This document shows, one piece after another, positions 19,002-28,062 of a stretch of DNA of 64,000 nt. The stretch is taken from NCBI GenBank assembly GCA_963839285.1, contig CAWIUN010000031.1:1-64000 (forward strand), in the 5' to 3' direction. Made by a program: the position numbers and the translations under genes. Source of the stretch: DASSSQ01 sp963839285. Lineage in GTDB: Bacteria > Actinomycetota > Thermoleophilia > Gaiellales > Gaiellaceae. The notes beneath the pieces were generated by a model. The model was not told the DNA's origin. It saw only the letters and a program-made list of their open reading frames with translations, and did not search any database. The stretch's first letter is position 1; each line of letters starts with the position of its first letter.

Positions 19002-20657
19002 GTGACCGTCGTTCACCCGCCGCAGCCGGCGGCGTCCGTGCGCGCGCCGAGCGGCGCGCTCGGCGCCTCCCTGATCGCCGCCGCCTGCGCAGCCGCCCTG
19101 GCCGTCGCGAACCTGCCGACGGCAGACGCGCCCGCCCACCTCTACCGGACGCTGCTCGTGCGCGACGGCGCCCCGCTCTGGGACAACCTCTGGTACGGCG
19201 GCCACTACCCGCTCGCCTCCTACAGCCTCCTCTACTACCTGCCGGCGGCGGTCGTCGGCAACCTGCCGCTCGTGATCGCCGCGACGGTCGTCTCGGCGGC
19301 GCTCTTCGCCGCGATCGCGCACGCCGAGTGGCCGTCGGCGGGCCCGTGGCCGGCGCGGGTCTTCGCGGTGCTCGTCGCCGGCCCCCTCTTCACCGGCACC
19401 TACAGCTACGCGCTCGGGATCGCGGCGCTGCTCGGCGCGCTGCGCGCGCTCCAGCTCGGCCGCGTCGCGCTCGCGGCCGCGTGCGCCGCGCTGACGCTCG
19501 GCTTCAGCCCGCTCGCCTTCGTCCTGCTCTGCCTCGCCCTCGGCGCCGTCTTCCTGACCCGGCGCGCGAACCGGCGGACGCTCCTGATGGCCGCCGCGGT
19601 CGCCGTCCTCGTCGGCCTCGAGCTCGGCGCGCTCCGCCTGTTCCCGTACCACGGCGTCTACCCGTTCTCGAGCTGGGTGCTGGTGCGGGCGCTCGCGGTC
19701 GGCGGGCTCGGCTGCGCGCTCGCGCTGCGGAGCCGCAGCGGCGGCGCCCTGGCCGCGTTCTTCGTCCTCTGGATGGGTGCGAGCGTCGTCGCCTACGCGC
19801 TGCCGACGCCGCTCGGCGCCAACCTGGCCCGGATCGAGCTGCTCGCCTTCCCGCTGATGCTCGTCGCGGCGCTGATCGCCGGCCTGCGGCCGCGCTGGCT
19901 CGTCGCGCTCGCGCTCTCGGCCGCGTTCTTCTACAACGCGCTGCCCTACGTGCAGATGGCCTCCGAGCGGGTCCAGAGCGCCTACCGCGACCGGAGCACG
20001 TGGGCGCCGGCGCTCGCGTTCCTGCGCGCGCACGCCGACCCGCAGTTCCGCGTCGAGTCGGTGCCGACCGCCGAGCACTGGGAGGCCTACTACCTCCCCG
20101 CCGCCGGCTTCGGGCTCGCCCGCGGCTGGTACCGGCAGCTCGACCTCGCCCAGAACCCGCTGCTCTACCGGCGCACGATCCCCGCGCCCGCCTACCGCAC
20201 CTGGCTCCGCAGCCTCGGCATCCGCTACGTGCTGCTGCCGACGAGCGGCCTCGACCGGCTCGCGGCCGTCCAGGAGGCCGACCTGCTCCGCTCCGGCCGC
20301 TCCGGGCTGCGGCTCGTCTTCAGCGACCCGCGCTGGCGGATCTACGAGCTGCCCCGGCCGACGCCGATCCTCTCGGGGCCGGCGCCGGCGAGGCTGACCG
20401 CGTTCACCCACACCCGGATCGCGGGCCGCGTCGACGCGCCCGGACGCTACAGGCTGCGCGTGCGCTTCATGCGCTACTGGCAGCTGACCGCGGGCACCGT
20501 CTGCGTCGCCGCCGCGGCCGACGGGACGACGGTGCTCCGCGCGGCGCGCGCGGGCCGCTTCGCACTCCGCTCGGAGGAGCAGCCCGGCCAGCTGCTCGCG
20601 AGCGCCGGCCGCGGCGCCGACGCGACCTGTCGCACGGACGACCGCCGGCGCCCGTAG
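19002..20657 (+). CDS. Polytopic membrane protein, PTPS-related/glycosyltransferase-like
   Basis: About 550 residues with ten or more membrane helices, then a soluble C-terminal domain of about 180 residues. The early loop DAPAHLYRTLLVRDGAPLW, followed by NLWYGGHYPLASYSLLYYLP, resembles the catalytic-side loop of GT-C-type proteins grouped as PTPS-related membrane proteins. AYYLPAAGFGLARGWYRQLD and SLGIRYVLLP are typical of their C-terminal part. Lipid-linked sugar transfer is possible but unproven. GTG 19002 is chosen to avoid overlap with the divergent gene; the in-frame ATG at 18951 would overlap it. Confidence 0.6.
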   Translation: MTVVHPPQPAASVRAPSGALGASLIAAACAAALAVANLPTADAPAHLYRTLLVRDGAPLWDNLWYGGHYPLASYSLLYYLPAAVVGNLPLVIAATVVSAALFAAIAHAEWPSAGPWPARVFAVLVAGPLFTGTYSYALGIAALLGALRALQLGRVALAAACAALTLGFSPLAFVLLCLALGAVFLTRRANRRTLLMAAAVAVLVGLELGALRLFPYHGVYPFSSWVLVRALAVGGLGCALALRSRSGGALAAFFVLWMGASVVAYALPTPLGANLARIELLAFPLMLVAALIAGLRPRWLVALALSAAFFYNALPYVQMASERVQSAYRDRSTWAPALAFLRAHADPQFRVESVPTAEHWEAYYLPAAGFGLARGWYRQLDLAQNPLLYRRTIPAPAYRTWLRSLGIRYVLLPTSGLDRLAAVQEADLLRSGRSGLRLVFSDPRWRIYELPRPTPILSGPAPARLTAFTHTRIAGRVDAPGRYRLRVRFMRYWQLTAGTVCVAAAADGTTVLRAARAGRFALRSEEQPGQLLASAGRGADATCRTDDRRRP

Positions 20658-20660
20658 AGT
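20655..20660 (+). promoter_or_regulatory. Leaderless-type -10 box TAGAGT
   Basis: TAGAGT overlaps the stop of the preceding gene and lies 8 bp before ATG 20669. Confidence 0.5.
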
Positions 20661-20668
20661 CGCCGCGC

Positions 20669-21607
20669 ATGCCCGCAGCCGCCCTCGTCAACGCCACGCT
20701 CCGGAAGGGCATCCTCGCCGCCGCCGACAGCCCGCGCGTCCAGGGGCTCGTCCGCCGGCACGGGCTCAGGCTCGGCGCCGCCCGCTTCGTCGCCGGCGAG
20801 ACGCTCGACGACGCGGTGCCCGTCCTGCGGAGGCTGAACGAGCGCGGCCTGAAGGCGAACACGACACTGCTCGGCGAGGGCGTGCGGGACGAGGGCGAGG
20901 CGGCCGGCGTCGTCGCCGCCTACGAGCAGGTGCTCGACCGGCTCGCGGCCGAGGAGCTCCGCTGCAACGTGGCGCTGAAGCTGACCCACCTCGGCCTCGA
21001 GATCGACGAGGGCCTCGCCCGCGCGAACCTCGAGCGGCTGGTCGAGCGCGCCGCCTCGCACGGCAACTTCGTCCGGGTCGACATGGAGCAGTCGGCGTTC
21101 GTCGACGCGACGCTGCGGATCTACCGCGCGCTCCGGGAGGCGGGCCACGAGCGCGTCGGCACGGTGCTGCAGTCGTACCTCTACCGGACCGAGGACGACC
21201 TGGCCGCGCTGCTGCCGCTTCGGCCGAACCTGCGGCTCGTCAAGGGCGCCTACCTGGAGCCGCCGTCGGTCGCGCACCCGCGCAAGGCCGACGTCGACGC
21301 CGCCTACGCCCGCCTCGTCGAGACCGCGCTCGCCGGCGACGGCTACACGGCGGTCGCGACGCACGACGAGCGCCTGATCGAGCACACGATCCGCCACGCC
21401 GACGCGAACGGGATCGACCGCGACCGCTTCGAGTTCCAGCTCCTCTACGGCGTCCGGCCGCAGCTGCAGCTCGACCTCGTCCGCCGGGGCTACACCGTGC
21501 TCGTCGCGACCCCGTACGGCCCCGGCTGGTACCCGTACCTGATGCGGCGGCTCGGCGAGCGGCCCGCCAACCTGCTCTTCGTCGTTCGAAATCTCGTCAA
21601 GGGGTAG
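20669..21607 (+). CDS. putA: Proline dehydrogenase
   Basis: A monofunctional FAD-dependent proline dehydrogenase of 312 residues that oxidises proline to pyrroline-5-carboxylate at the membrane or cytosol. Family signatures are VALKLTHLGL, FVRVDMEQS, VLQSYLYRT, RLVKGAYLEP, VATHDERLI, FQLLYGVRP and the C-terminal YGPGWYPYLMRRLGERPAN. The partner P5C dehydrogenase is not in this window. The gene is intact. Its TAG stop is part of the Shine-Dalgarno-like TAGGAG of the following OLD nuclease gene, which suggests co-translation. Confidence 0.92.
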   Translation: MPAAALVNATLRKGILAAADSPRVQGLVRRHGLRLGAARFVAGETLDDAVPVLRRLNERGLKANTTLLGEGVRDEGEAAGVVAAYEQVLDRLAAEELRCNVALKLTHLGLEIDEGLARANLERLVERAASHGNFVRVDMEQSAFVDATLRIYRALREAGHERVGTVLQSYLYRTEDDLAALLPLRPNLRLVKGAYLEPPSVAHPRKADVDAAYARLVETALAGDGYTAVATHDERLIEHTIRHADANGIDRDRFEFQLLYGVRPQLQLDLVRRGYTVLVATPYGPGWYPYLMRRLGERPANLLFVVRNLVKG

Positions 21608-21619
21608 GAGTCCGGGCGG

Positions 21620-22783
21620 TTGCTCGACCGCATCCGCATCCACGGCTTCCGCGCGGCCCGGGACGTCTCGCTCGACCCGGGCCCGCTCTGCGCCCTCGTC
21701 GGCGAGGCGGCGAGCGGCAAGTCGACCGTCCTGAGCGCGATCTGGGCGCTGCTCGACGCGGCGGCGCCGGTGCCGACGCTCGCGGACGTCTCGCAGGGGA
21801 GCGGCGGCCGCATCCACCTCGAGGCGGACGTCGCCGGCGGCCGCACGATCTTCCTCGACGCGAACCCGCCGGCGACGCTGAACCTGAACCGCGAGGGAGC
21901 GCCGCCGACGCTCTTCCTGCCCGCGGGCCTGCGCGGCGGCCCGGTCGTGGCGCCGACCTCGAGCCGCGCGGCCGCGAAGGCGGCGAGGCTGATCCGGGCC
22001 GACGCGGCCGACGGCGGCTCCGCGCTCGTCGACGGGATCGAGGCGCTCTGCGAGGCGCGCGTCAAGGGGCTCGTCGTCCTGCTCGAGGAGCCGGAGCTCT
22101 ACCTGAGCCCGCAGGCGCAGCGGCACCTCTACCGGCAGATCCGGCGGCTGGCGGGCGCGGGCAACCAGGTGCTCTACTCGACCCACGCCGCCGTCTTCCT
22201 CAGCGTCGACCGGCTCGAGGAGCTGGCGCTCGTCCGGCACAACGCGCGGCTCGGCACGGTCGTCGCGCAGCCGAGCGCGCTCTCGAACCGCGAGAGCTTC
22301 CGCGCCTTCGCCGAGTTCGACGCCGAGCGGGCGGAGCTCTTCCTGGCGCGGGCGGCGCTGCTCGTCGAGGGGCGCAGCGAGAAGCTCGCGTTCCCGTTCG
22401 TCTTCGCCGCGCTCGGCGCCGACGCCGACCGGGAGGCGATCGCGATCGTCGACTGCGGCGGCAAGGGCAACCTGCCGCTCTTCGCGCGGATCTGCAACGA
22501 GTGCGGGATCCCCTACGTCGTCGTCCACGACCGCGACGCGCCGAAGGGGAAGCAGCCGGTCGAGTCGGAGCGGGTCTCGAACCGGCGGATCGCCGAGGCC
22601 GCCGGACGCCGGCGGACGGTGCAGCTCGTGCCCGACTTCGAGGCGGTGGCGGGGCTGCGCGGCGGCCGCGAGAAGGCGCAGCAGGCCTGGAAGCACTTCA
22701 GCGGCAACGGCCACGACCCCGACGACGTGCCGGCGCCGCTCGCCGAGGCGGTCCGGCGCGTGATCCGCGCCGCGCGCCGCTAG
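21620..22783 (+). CDS. OLD-family ATPase/TOPRIM nuclease, compact form
   Basis: 387 residues. The N-terminal ABC-type ATPase half has Walker A GEAASGKST, Walker B LLEEPELYLSPQAQ and switch His YSTHAA. The C-terminal TOPRIM nuclease has LLVEGRSEKLAF (Glu), IVDCGGKGN (Asp-Gly-Lys) and VVHDRDAP (Asp-Arg-Asp). OLD proteins are DNA nucleases linked to phage interference or DNA repair. This one is shorter than phage P2 OLD and stands without a UvrD-like GajB partner. The TTG start at 21620 is set by AGGAG 9 bp upstream, which overlaps the proline dehydrogenase stop. It ends in a shared CTAG. Confidence 0.85.
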   Translation: MLDRIRIHGFRAARDVSLDPGPLCALVGEAASGKSTVLSAIWALLDAAAPVPTLADVSQGSGGRIHLEADVAGGRTIFLDANPPATLNLNREGAPPTLFLPAGLRGGPVVAPTSSRAAAKAARLIRADAADGGSALVDGIEALCEARVKGLVVLLEEPELYLSPQAQRHLYRQIRRLAGAGNQVLYSTHAAVFLSVDRLEELALVRHNARLGTVVAQPSALSNRESFRAFAEFDAERAELFLARAALLVEGRSEKLAFPFVFAALGADADREAIAIVDCGGKGNLPLFARICNECGIPYVVVHDRDAPKGKQPVESERVSNRRIAEAAGRRRTVQLVPDFEAVAGLRGGREKAQQAWKHFSGNGHDPDDVPAPLAEAVRRVIRAARR

Positions 22784-23232
22784 CGCAGGCCGAGCTCGTC
22801 GACGACGTAGCGGGCGAAGCGCGTCTGCGAGAGCATCCCGCGGAAGCGTCCCTCGTCGACGACCGCGACCGCCGTGGCGTCGCAGTGGAGGAAGACCTCG
22901 GCGAGGTGGGTCATGCTCGAGTCGAGCTCGACCGTCAGCGGCTCCCGCATCTGCTCCGCGACGGGCGCGGCGGCGGCCTCGCCGGCCCGCCGCCGCAGCA
23001 CGGCCGGGTCGTCGGGCGCGGCGGCGGTGTGGTGCAGGTGCTCCAGGTAGGCCGGGAAGAGCGAGCGCAGCAGCTCGTCCTCGGTGAAGAGGCCCACGAC
23101 CCGCTCCCGCGCGTCGACGACCGCGACGGCGCTCAGCTCCGACCGGGCGAGGGCGACCGACGCCTCGGCGACGCTGGCGCGGGCGGGCACGCAGGAGGCG
23201 GTCAGCTCGATGTCGTGGAGGAAGCCGCGCAT
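22780..23232 (-). CDS. Tandem CBS-domain protein
   Basis: 150 residues forming two CBS motifs: SVALARSELSAVAVVDARER followed by VGLFTEDELLRSLFP, then MTHLAEVFLHCDATAVAVVD and FRGMLSQTRFARYV. Such pairs (Bateman modules) bind adenine nucleotides and regulate partner proteins. Its ATG overlaps the TGA of the upstream permease gene (ATGA), so translational coupling and regulation of that permease are likely. The stop shares CTAG with the OLD nuclease gene. Confidence 0.85.
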   Translation of the reverse strand: MRGFLHDIELTASCVPARASVAEASVALARSELSAVAVVDARERVVGLFTEDELLRSLFPAYLEHLHHTAAAPDDPAVLRRRAGEAAAAPVAEQMREPLTVELDSSMTHLAEVFLHCDATAVAVVDEGRFRGMLSQTRFARYVVDELGLR

Positions 23233-24493
23233 CAGAGCTGGAAGAGGAGGATGTAGGCGGTCGCGACGACGAGGCTGAGCAGCGTGGCCGGGATCCCCAC
23301 CTTCAGGAAGCGCACGAACGAGATGTGCTGGCCGCTGCGCTCCATCAGCCCGGCGGCGGCGACGTTCGCCGCGGCCGCGATCAGCGTCGCGTTGCCGCCG
23401 AAGCAGGCACCGAGTGCGAGAGCCCACCAGTTGGTCGCGTCGAAATCGCCCGTCTGCAGCTCGTCGACGACCGGGATCATCGCCGCCGTGAAGGGGATGT
23501 TGTCGACGAGCGCGGAGCCGCCCGCGGCGACCCAGAGGATCAGCAGCGCCTCCGCCCGCTCCGAGCCGCCGGTGACGTCGGCCACGGTCTGCGCCGATCG
23601 CCTCGATGACGCCGCGCTGCTCGAGCCCGCCGACCATCACGAAGAGCGCGAGGAAGAAGAAGATCGTCGACCACTCGACCCGCTCGAGCGCGTTCTCCAC
23701 GTCGTCGGCGGCGACGAGCAGCATCACGGTCGCGCCCACGAGCGCGACGACGACGGGCTCGAGGTGCAGCGTCGAGTGGAGGAAGAAGGCGGCGATCGTC
23801 CCGAGCAGGACGGCGAGCGAGCGCTTCACGTGCGGCCGCCCGCGCAGCTCCCGCGCGGGGTCGAGCGTGCGGACGCTCTCCGCCTGCTCCGGCGGGATCC
23901 GCAGCTGTTCGCGGAAGAAGAAGTAGAGGAGCCCGGTCACGAACGCGAGCGTGACGAGGGCGACCGGTCCGAGCGTGACGACGAAGTCGACGAAGCCGAG
24001 CTCGGCGACGTGCGAGCCGATCATGATGTTCGGCGGGTCGCCGATCAGCGTCGCGGTGCCGCCGACGTTCGACGCGATCACCTCGATCAGCACGAGCGGG
24101 ATCGGCGAGATCCGGAGCAGGTCGGCGAGCAGCAGCGTGATCGGCACGATCAGCAGCACGGTGGTCAGGTTGTCGAGGAAGGCCGAGAGAACGGCAGTCA
24201 CGAGCGACAGCAGGACGACGAGGCGCAGCGGCCGGCCGCGCGACATCCGTGCGACGTGCAGCGCCAGGTAGGTGAAGAGCCCCGTCCGCTCGGTCAGCCC
24301 GACGATCACCATCATCCCGACGAGCAGCCCCAGCGTCGCCCAGTCGACGGCCTCGACCGCCGCGTGCTGGTCGATGACGCCGAGCAGCACCATCAGCGCG
24401 GCGCCGATCAGCGCGACCTTCGTCCGGTGGAGCCGCTCGAGCGCCGATCGCCGCGAGGGCGCCGCCGAAGATCACGACCGCGGCGATCGTCAT
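23232..24493 (-). CDS. ArsB/NhaD-type ion transporter (CitM-like permease), two indels
   Basis: A twelve-helix permease of the ion transporter superfamily: LLVGMMVIVGLTERTGLF, SAFLDNLTTVLLIVPITLLL, EVIASNVGGTATLIGDPPNI, a mirrored second half with GGSALVDNIPFTAAMIPVV and GACFGGNATLIAAAANVAAA. These SNxGGxATLIGDPPN/GGNATLI motifs are shared by arsenite pumps and sodium/proton antiporters, so the substrate cannot be fixed. Single-base indels near 24445 and 23590 break the frame. It is coupled by ATGA to a CBS-domain regulator. Confidence 0.82.
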
Positions 24494-24715
24494 GGCACGG
24501 CGAGAGGCGCGAGGGACATCACGGGAACCAGCGGTGCCCGGGCGGCAGGCCCGGCCGCCATCGGGTCGAGACCCCATTCGCGGCCGGCCGAGACCCCCGG
24601 ACGATCGGGTCGCGACGCCGCCCGGGATGGGGGGACGACCCGATGGCGGCGCGCCGTGCGGGCGGGCACCGTGGCTGCACCGCGTCGTCCGCAGGCGCGC
24701 GAGAGGAGGAGACGC

Positions 24716-25022
24716 ATGAGCGAGGTCGTGAAGCTCGTCCGCGACGGCTCCGGCTGGGAGCCCGTCCTCGACTCCGACTGCGAGCGGCTCGCCGAGGAGC
24801 ACCTCGCCCGTCCCGAGGGCTATCTCGTCGACGACACCGGCGGCCGGCCGCTCGGCGTCGTCGAGGAGGTCGAGGCGGCGGAGCCCGTCGACCTGCTGGT
24901 GGTCGGCGAGGATCGCTGGCTGCCGCGCAGGAGGCGGCGGATCTCGAAGCTCGCCGTCGTCGAGATCCACCCCGCCGAGCGCCGGCTCGTCGTCGAGCGA
25001 CCTCCCAGCCGCGGCGGAGTGA
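24716..25022 (+). CDS. Small hypothetical protein, one probable indel near the end
   Basis: About 100 residues with a good GAGAGGAGGA site before ATG 24716. Readable parts are VVKLVRDGSGWEPVLDSDCE, YLVDDTGGRPLGVVEEVE and ISKLAVVEIHPAERRLVVE; the shape resembles a PRC-barrel-like small beta protein. The frame runs into the next gene without a stop; TGA at 25020-25022 in the adjacent frame is the likely end. It is followed by a UspA gene, so a stress role is possible. Confidence 0.5.
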
Positions 25023-25033
25023 GGCGGACGCCG

Positions 25034-25482
25034 ATGTCACCGAGGATCGTCTGCGGCGTCGACGACAGCGACGGCGGCCGCCGCGCGCTCGAGGTGGCGG
25101 CGGGCCTGGCCGAGGCGTTCGACGCGGAGCTCGTCGCCGTCAGCGTCGCCCAGGTCGAGCCGATCCCCGGCGCCTCGGCGGCGCCAGACGGCCACCGCGT
25201 CAGCTCGCCGACCTCGCCGGCGAGGCGGCGGAGGGCGTGCTCGAGCAGGTCGCCGCGACGACCGGGATCGAGGCGACGCGCGCCGCGCGGAGGTCGGCGT
25301 CGACCGAGGCGGTGCTGCGCCGGGTCGCGCGCGAGGAGCGGCGCCTCGCTGCTCGTCGTCGGCTCGCGCGGCCGCGGCTCTCTGCGCGCGGCGTTCGCCG
25401 GGAGCGTCTCGTCGGCGCTCTGCCGGCGGGCTCCCTGCCCCGTCGTGGTCGTCCCGCCGGAGTCGAACGGCGCGGGGCGTGA
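25034..25482 (+). pseudogene. UspA-family universal stress protein, several indels
   Basis: Fragments in different frames spell a single UspA domain: MSPRIVCGVDDSDGGRRALE and DAELVAVSVAQVEP, then LADLAGEAAEGVLEQVAATT, then LLVVGSRGRGSLRAAFAGSV with the ATP-binding G-2x-G-9x-G-S pattern and CPVVVVPPE. At least three indels lie between 25185 and 25350, and the TGA at 25480 is out of the final frame. The gene is convergent with the response regulator, 4 bp apart. Confidence 0.65.
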
Positions 25483-25486
25483 GCCG

Positions 25487-26144
25487 CTACGGCTCGATCA
25501 GGCCGCGCCGGATCGCGTAGCGGGTCAGGTCGACGCGGTCGCGGAGCCCGAGCTTCGAGAGGATGTTCGACCGGTGCCGCTCGACCGTCTTGACCGCGAG
25601 GACGAGGCGCGCCGCGATCTCCTTCGAGGTGTAGCCCTCGGCGATCAGCTTCAGCACCTCGACCTCGCGCGGGGTCAGCGGGTCGAACTCGCTCTCGCCC
25701 TCGTCGGCCCGCTCGACCATCTCGCGGATCAGCACCCCGACCGCCGAGGGATAGAGGAACGGCTCGCCGCGCATCGCGGCGCGGCAGGCCGTGACGATGT
25801 CGTCGTCGGCCCCCGACTTGAGCACGTAGCCGGAGGCGCCCGCACGGAGCGCCTCGAACAGGAACTGCTCGTTGTCGTACATCGTCAGGATCAGGAGCAC
25901 GCAGCTCGGCGCGCCGCCGCGAGAGCTCGTGCGCGGCCTGGAGCCCTGTCATCCCCGGCATGCTGACGTCGAGGATCGCGAGGTCGACGTCTTCCGCCAG
26001 CCCCTTCTCGACCGCCTCGGCCCCGTCCGAGGCCTCGGCGACGACCTCGAGGTCGGGCTCGGCGTCGAGCACCAGCTTCAGGCCGCGGCGGACGATCGCA
26101 TGGTCGTCGGCGACGAGGATCCGGGTGACGAGCGGGACGGGCAT
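25487..26144 (-). CDS. NarL/FixJ-family response regulator, one indel
   Basis: A receiver domain of about 120 residues with acidic pocket ADDHAIVRRGL, phospho-acceptor Asp59 in LAILDVSMPGMTG and Lys in YVLKSG, then a LuxR-type helix-turn-helix (LTPREVEVLKLIAEGYTSKE, KTVERHRSNILSKLGL). One indel near 25908 interrupts the receiver. ATG 26144 overlaps the stop of the histidine kinase gene by one base (TGATG), so the two form a coupled two-component pair. The targets are unknown. Confidence 0.9.
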
Positions 26145-27126
26145 CAGCGGTGCACCGCCGGCACCTCGAGGAGGATCTCGGCACCGCCGCCCTCGGCCGG
26201 CCCGATCGCGACGGTGCCGCCGACGATCAGGGCCCGCTCGCGGATGCCGCGCAGGCCGCCGCCCTCCCCCCGTCGAAGCCGCGGCCGTCGTCGGCAAGCC
26301 GCAGGACGACCGTCTCCTCTCCGCCGATGCCACGACCGGCGGCGAGCGAGAGCACCACCTCGCGGGCGCCGCTGTGGCGGGCGACGTTCGTCAGGCCCTC
26401 CTGGACGACCCGGTAGACGGCCAGCTCCGCCATCGCGTCGAGCGGGGGCAGCGGCGACTCGATGCTCCGGCGGACGGCGATCCCCGTCCGCTGCGAGAAG
26501 GAGCGTGTCAGCGCCGCCAGCGCGCTCGGGAGGCCGAGGTGGTCGAGCGCCTCGGGCCGGAGCTCGCGCGCCATCCGGCCGACGTCCTCGAGCGTCGCGC
26601 GGACGGTCGCCTGCGCCTCGGCGAGCTGCTCCCGGCGCTCGGGCCGGGCGTCGCCGGCCACCCGCTTCAGCTGGAAGAGCACGCCGGTCATCGCCTGCCC
26701 GACCTCGTCGTGGAGCTCGCGCGCGATCCGCTGCCGCTCGTCCTCCTGCGCGCGCAGCGCCCGGGTGCCGGCGACCCGCCGCTCGGTCTCGAGCCGCTCC
26801 ATCATCTCGTTGAAGGCGTGCTGGAGCGCGCGCAGCTCGACGGCGCCCTCGACCGGGACGCGCGCGCCGCCGCGGAGGAGGTCGGCGTCGTTCATCCGCG
26901 CGGCGAGCGCCCCGAGCGGCCGGAAGAGCTGCCGCAGCACGAGCCAGTTGACGACGACCATCAGCAGCAGCGCGCCGACGAGGTCGAGCAGCTCGGGCAG
27001 CGCAGCGCGGGTGCTGACGCTGACGGGCGCCGCGGCGAGCACGACGATGCCGGCGACGAGAACGGCGGCGTTCGCCAGGAACACCCGCCAGAAGAGCGAA
27101 AGCCCCGAGCCTGCGCGACGTGCCAT
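26144..27126 (-). CDS. NarL-type sensor histidine kinase with HAMP, one indel
   Basis: Two membrane helices near the N-terminus (FWRVFLANAAVLVAGIVVLA and LLDLVGALLLMVVVNWLVL) enclose only a very short external loop, so the signal is probably sensed in or near the membrane. A HAMP-like segment follows, then HisKA_3 with phospho-acceptor His in RIARELHDEVGQ, and an ATPase domain with EGLTNVARHSGA (N box) and LADDGRGFDG (G1 box). An indel near 26268 precedes GLRGIRERALIVGG and the end LLEVPAVHR. It is coupled to the response regulator. Confidence 0.88.
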
Positions 27127-27430
27127 GCCGTCAGCGTAATGCTGCTCCGGCAGCGGGGCGCCGCGAGAAGCGGGACGACGCCGGGAGAGGCTGTGGGGCG
27201 AGGCCGGGCCGCCGCCCGACTCGGCTCGGGGGAGCCGTGACGCGGCGCCGAGGAGGGCGGCGACGGGGAGCGCGCGGTCGACGACGGGTCGGACGAGGTC
27301 GGCGCGCGTGACGATCCGGGCGGCCGAGCCCCCGCTGTCGGCGTCCTCGCACGCGGCGACGTTCACGGATCCTCCGGGTCGCCGGGCTGCAGCGCGTCGT
27401 CGGCGGTCCGCCGAACCACGCGGCGGCACG
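27127..27430. other. Intergenic gap, possible CBS-domain remnant
   Basis: No convincing gene is seen. On the minus strand, about 27245-27375 reads AARIVTRADLVRPVVDR, like the end of a CBS motif, but no start or complete domain is present. It may be decayed sequence or chance. Confidence 0.35.
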
Positions 27431-28042
27431 CTACGGGACCGCGCGCCGGCCGAGCAGGTGCGCGCGAACGCCGCCCCAGGCCCAGGCGGGCGTGCGCCGG
27501 CGCGCGGTCGCGAGCGCCTCGTGCAGCGCCCCGGCCGCGTCCTCGTGGATCCCCTCGCCGTGGCCGACGAGGATCCGCTCCGGCTGCAGGCGGCGGAGCC
27601 GGCGCGGCGGGAAGAGGCGCAGGAGCGGGTTGGCGCCGAGCCGCTCGTCGCCGGCGCGGAAGTAGCGGGCGGTGCCGAGCGCGTCCGCGAGCACGAGCAC
27701 GCGCTGCTCGGGCCACCAGAGCGCGACCTCCCGCCAGCGCGGCGGCGTCGCGAGCGGGATCGCCACGAACGGCGGCGGCGCCTCGAGCAGGTGCAGCGGC
27801 ACGCCGAGCCGCGCCGCGATCGCGGCGTTGTCGCGGTCGTGGCGGTCGAGCAGCTGGATGACGCCGGCCGGCTCGCCCGCGGCCCGGACGCGCTCCTCGA
27901 GGCCCTCGTGCTCGAACGCGTCGACGAGCCAGACGCGGCCGCCGACGACGAGGGCGTGGCCGCAGCGGCGCATGAAGCCGTCCTCGACGAAGCCGAAGCC
28001 CCCGTCCGCCCCGCCGGCGCCGAACTCGTCGCAGAAGCTCAC
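27431..28042 (-). CDS. MBL-fold-like conserved hypothetical protein
   Basis: 203 residues, GTG start. The pattern VIQLLDRHDRDNAAIAARLG, VALWWPEQRVLVLADALGTA and ILVGHGEGIHEDAAGALHEA matches a conserved actinobacterial family that looks like a trimmed metallo-beta-lactamase fold: the usual HxHxDH motif is reduced to DRHDRD, and VGHGEG stands where the later metal-binding His would be. Catalysis is therefore doubtful. It is divergent from the enolase-superfamily gene with 20 bp between starts. Confidence 0.6.
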   Translation of the reverse strand: MSFCDEFGAGGADGGFGFVEDGFMRRCGHALVVGGRVWLVDAFEHEGLEERVRAAGEPAGVIQLLDRHDRDNAAIAARLGVPLHLLEAPPPFVAIPLATPPRWREVALWWPEQRVLVLADALGTARYFRAGDERLGANPLLRLFPPRRLRRLQPERILVGHGEGIHEDAAGALHEALATARRRTPAWAWGGVRAHLLGRRAVP

Positions 28043-28050
28043 CGTCCAAG

Positions 28051-28056
28051 TATCGT
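28051..28056 (+). promoter_or_regulatory. Leaderless-type -10 box TATCGT
   Basis: TATCGT lies 6 bp before ATG 28063, inside the 20-bp divergent gap. Confidence 0.5.
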
Positions 28057-28062
28057 CGTCCC

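Noticed and set aside
27240..27375. CBS-domain gene fragment
   Set aside because: Only one short stretch (VTRADLVRPVVDR) resembles CBS; there is no start, partner motif or neighbouring permease, so it is left as a remark in the gap entry.
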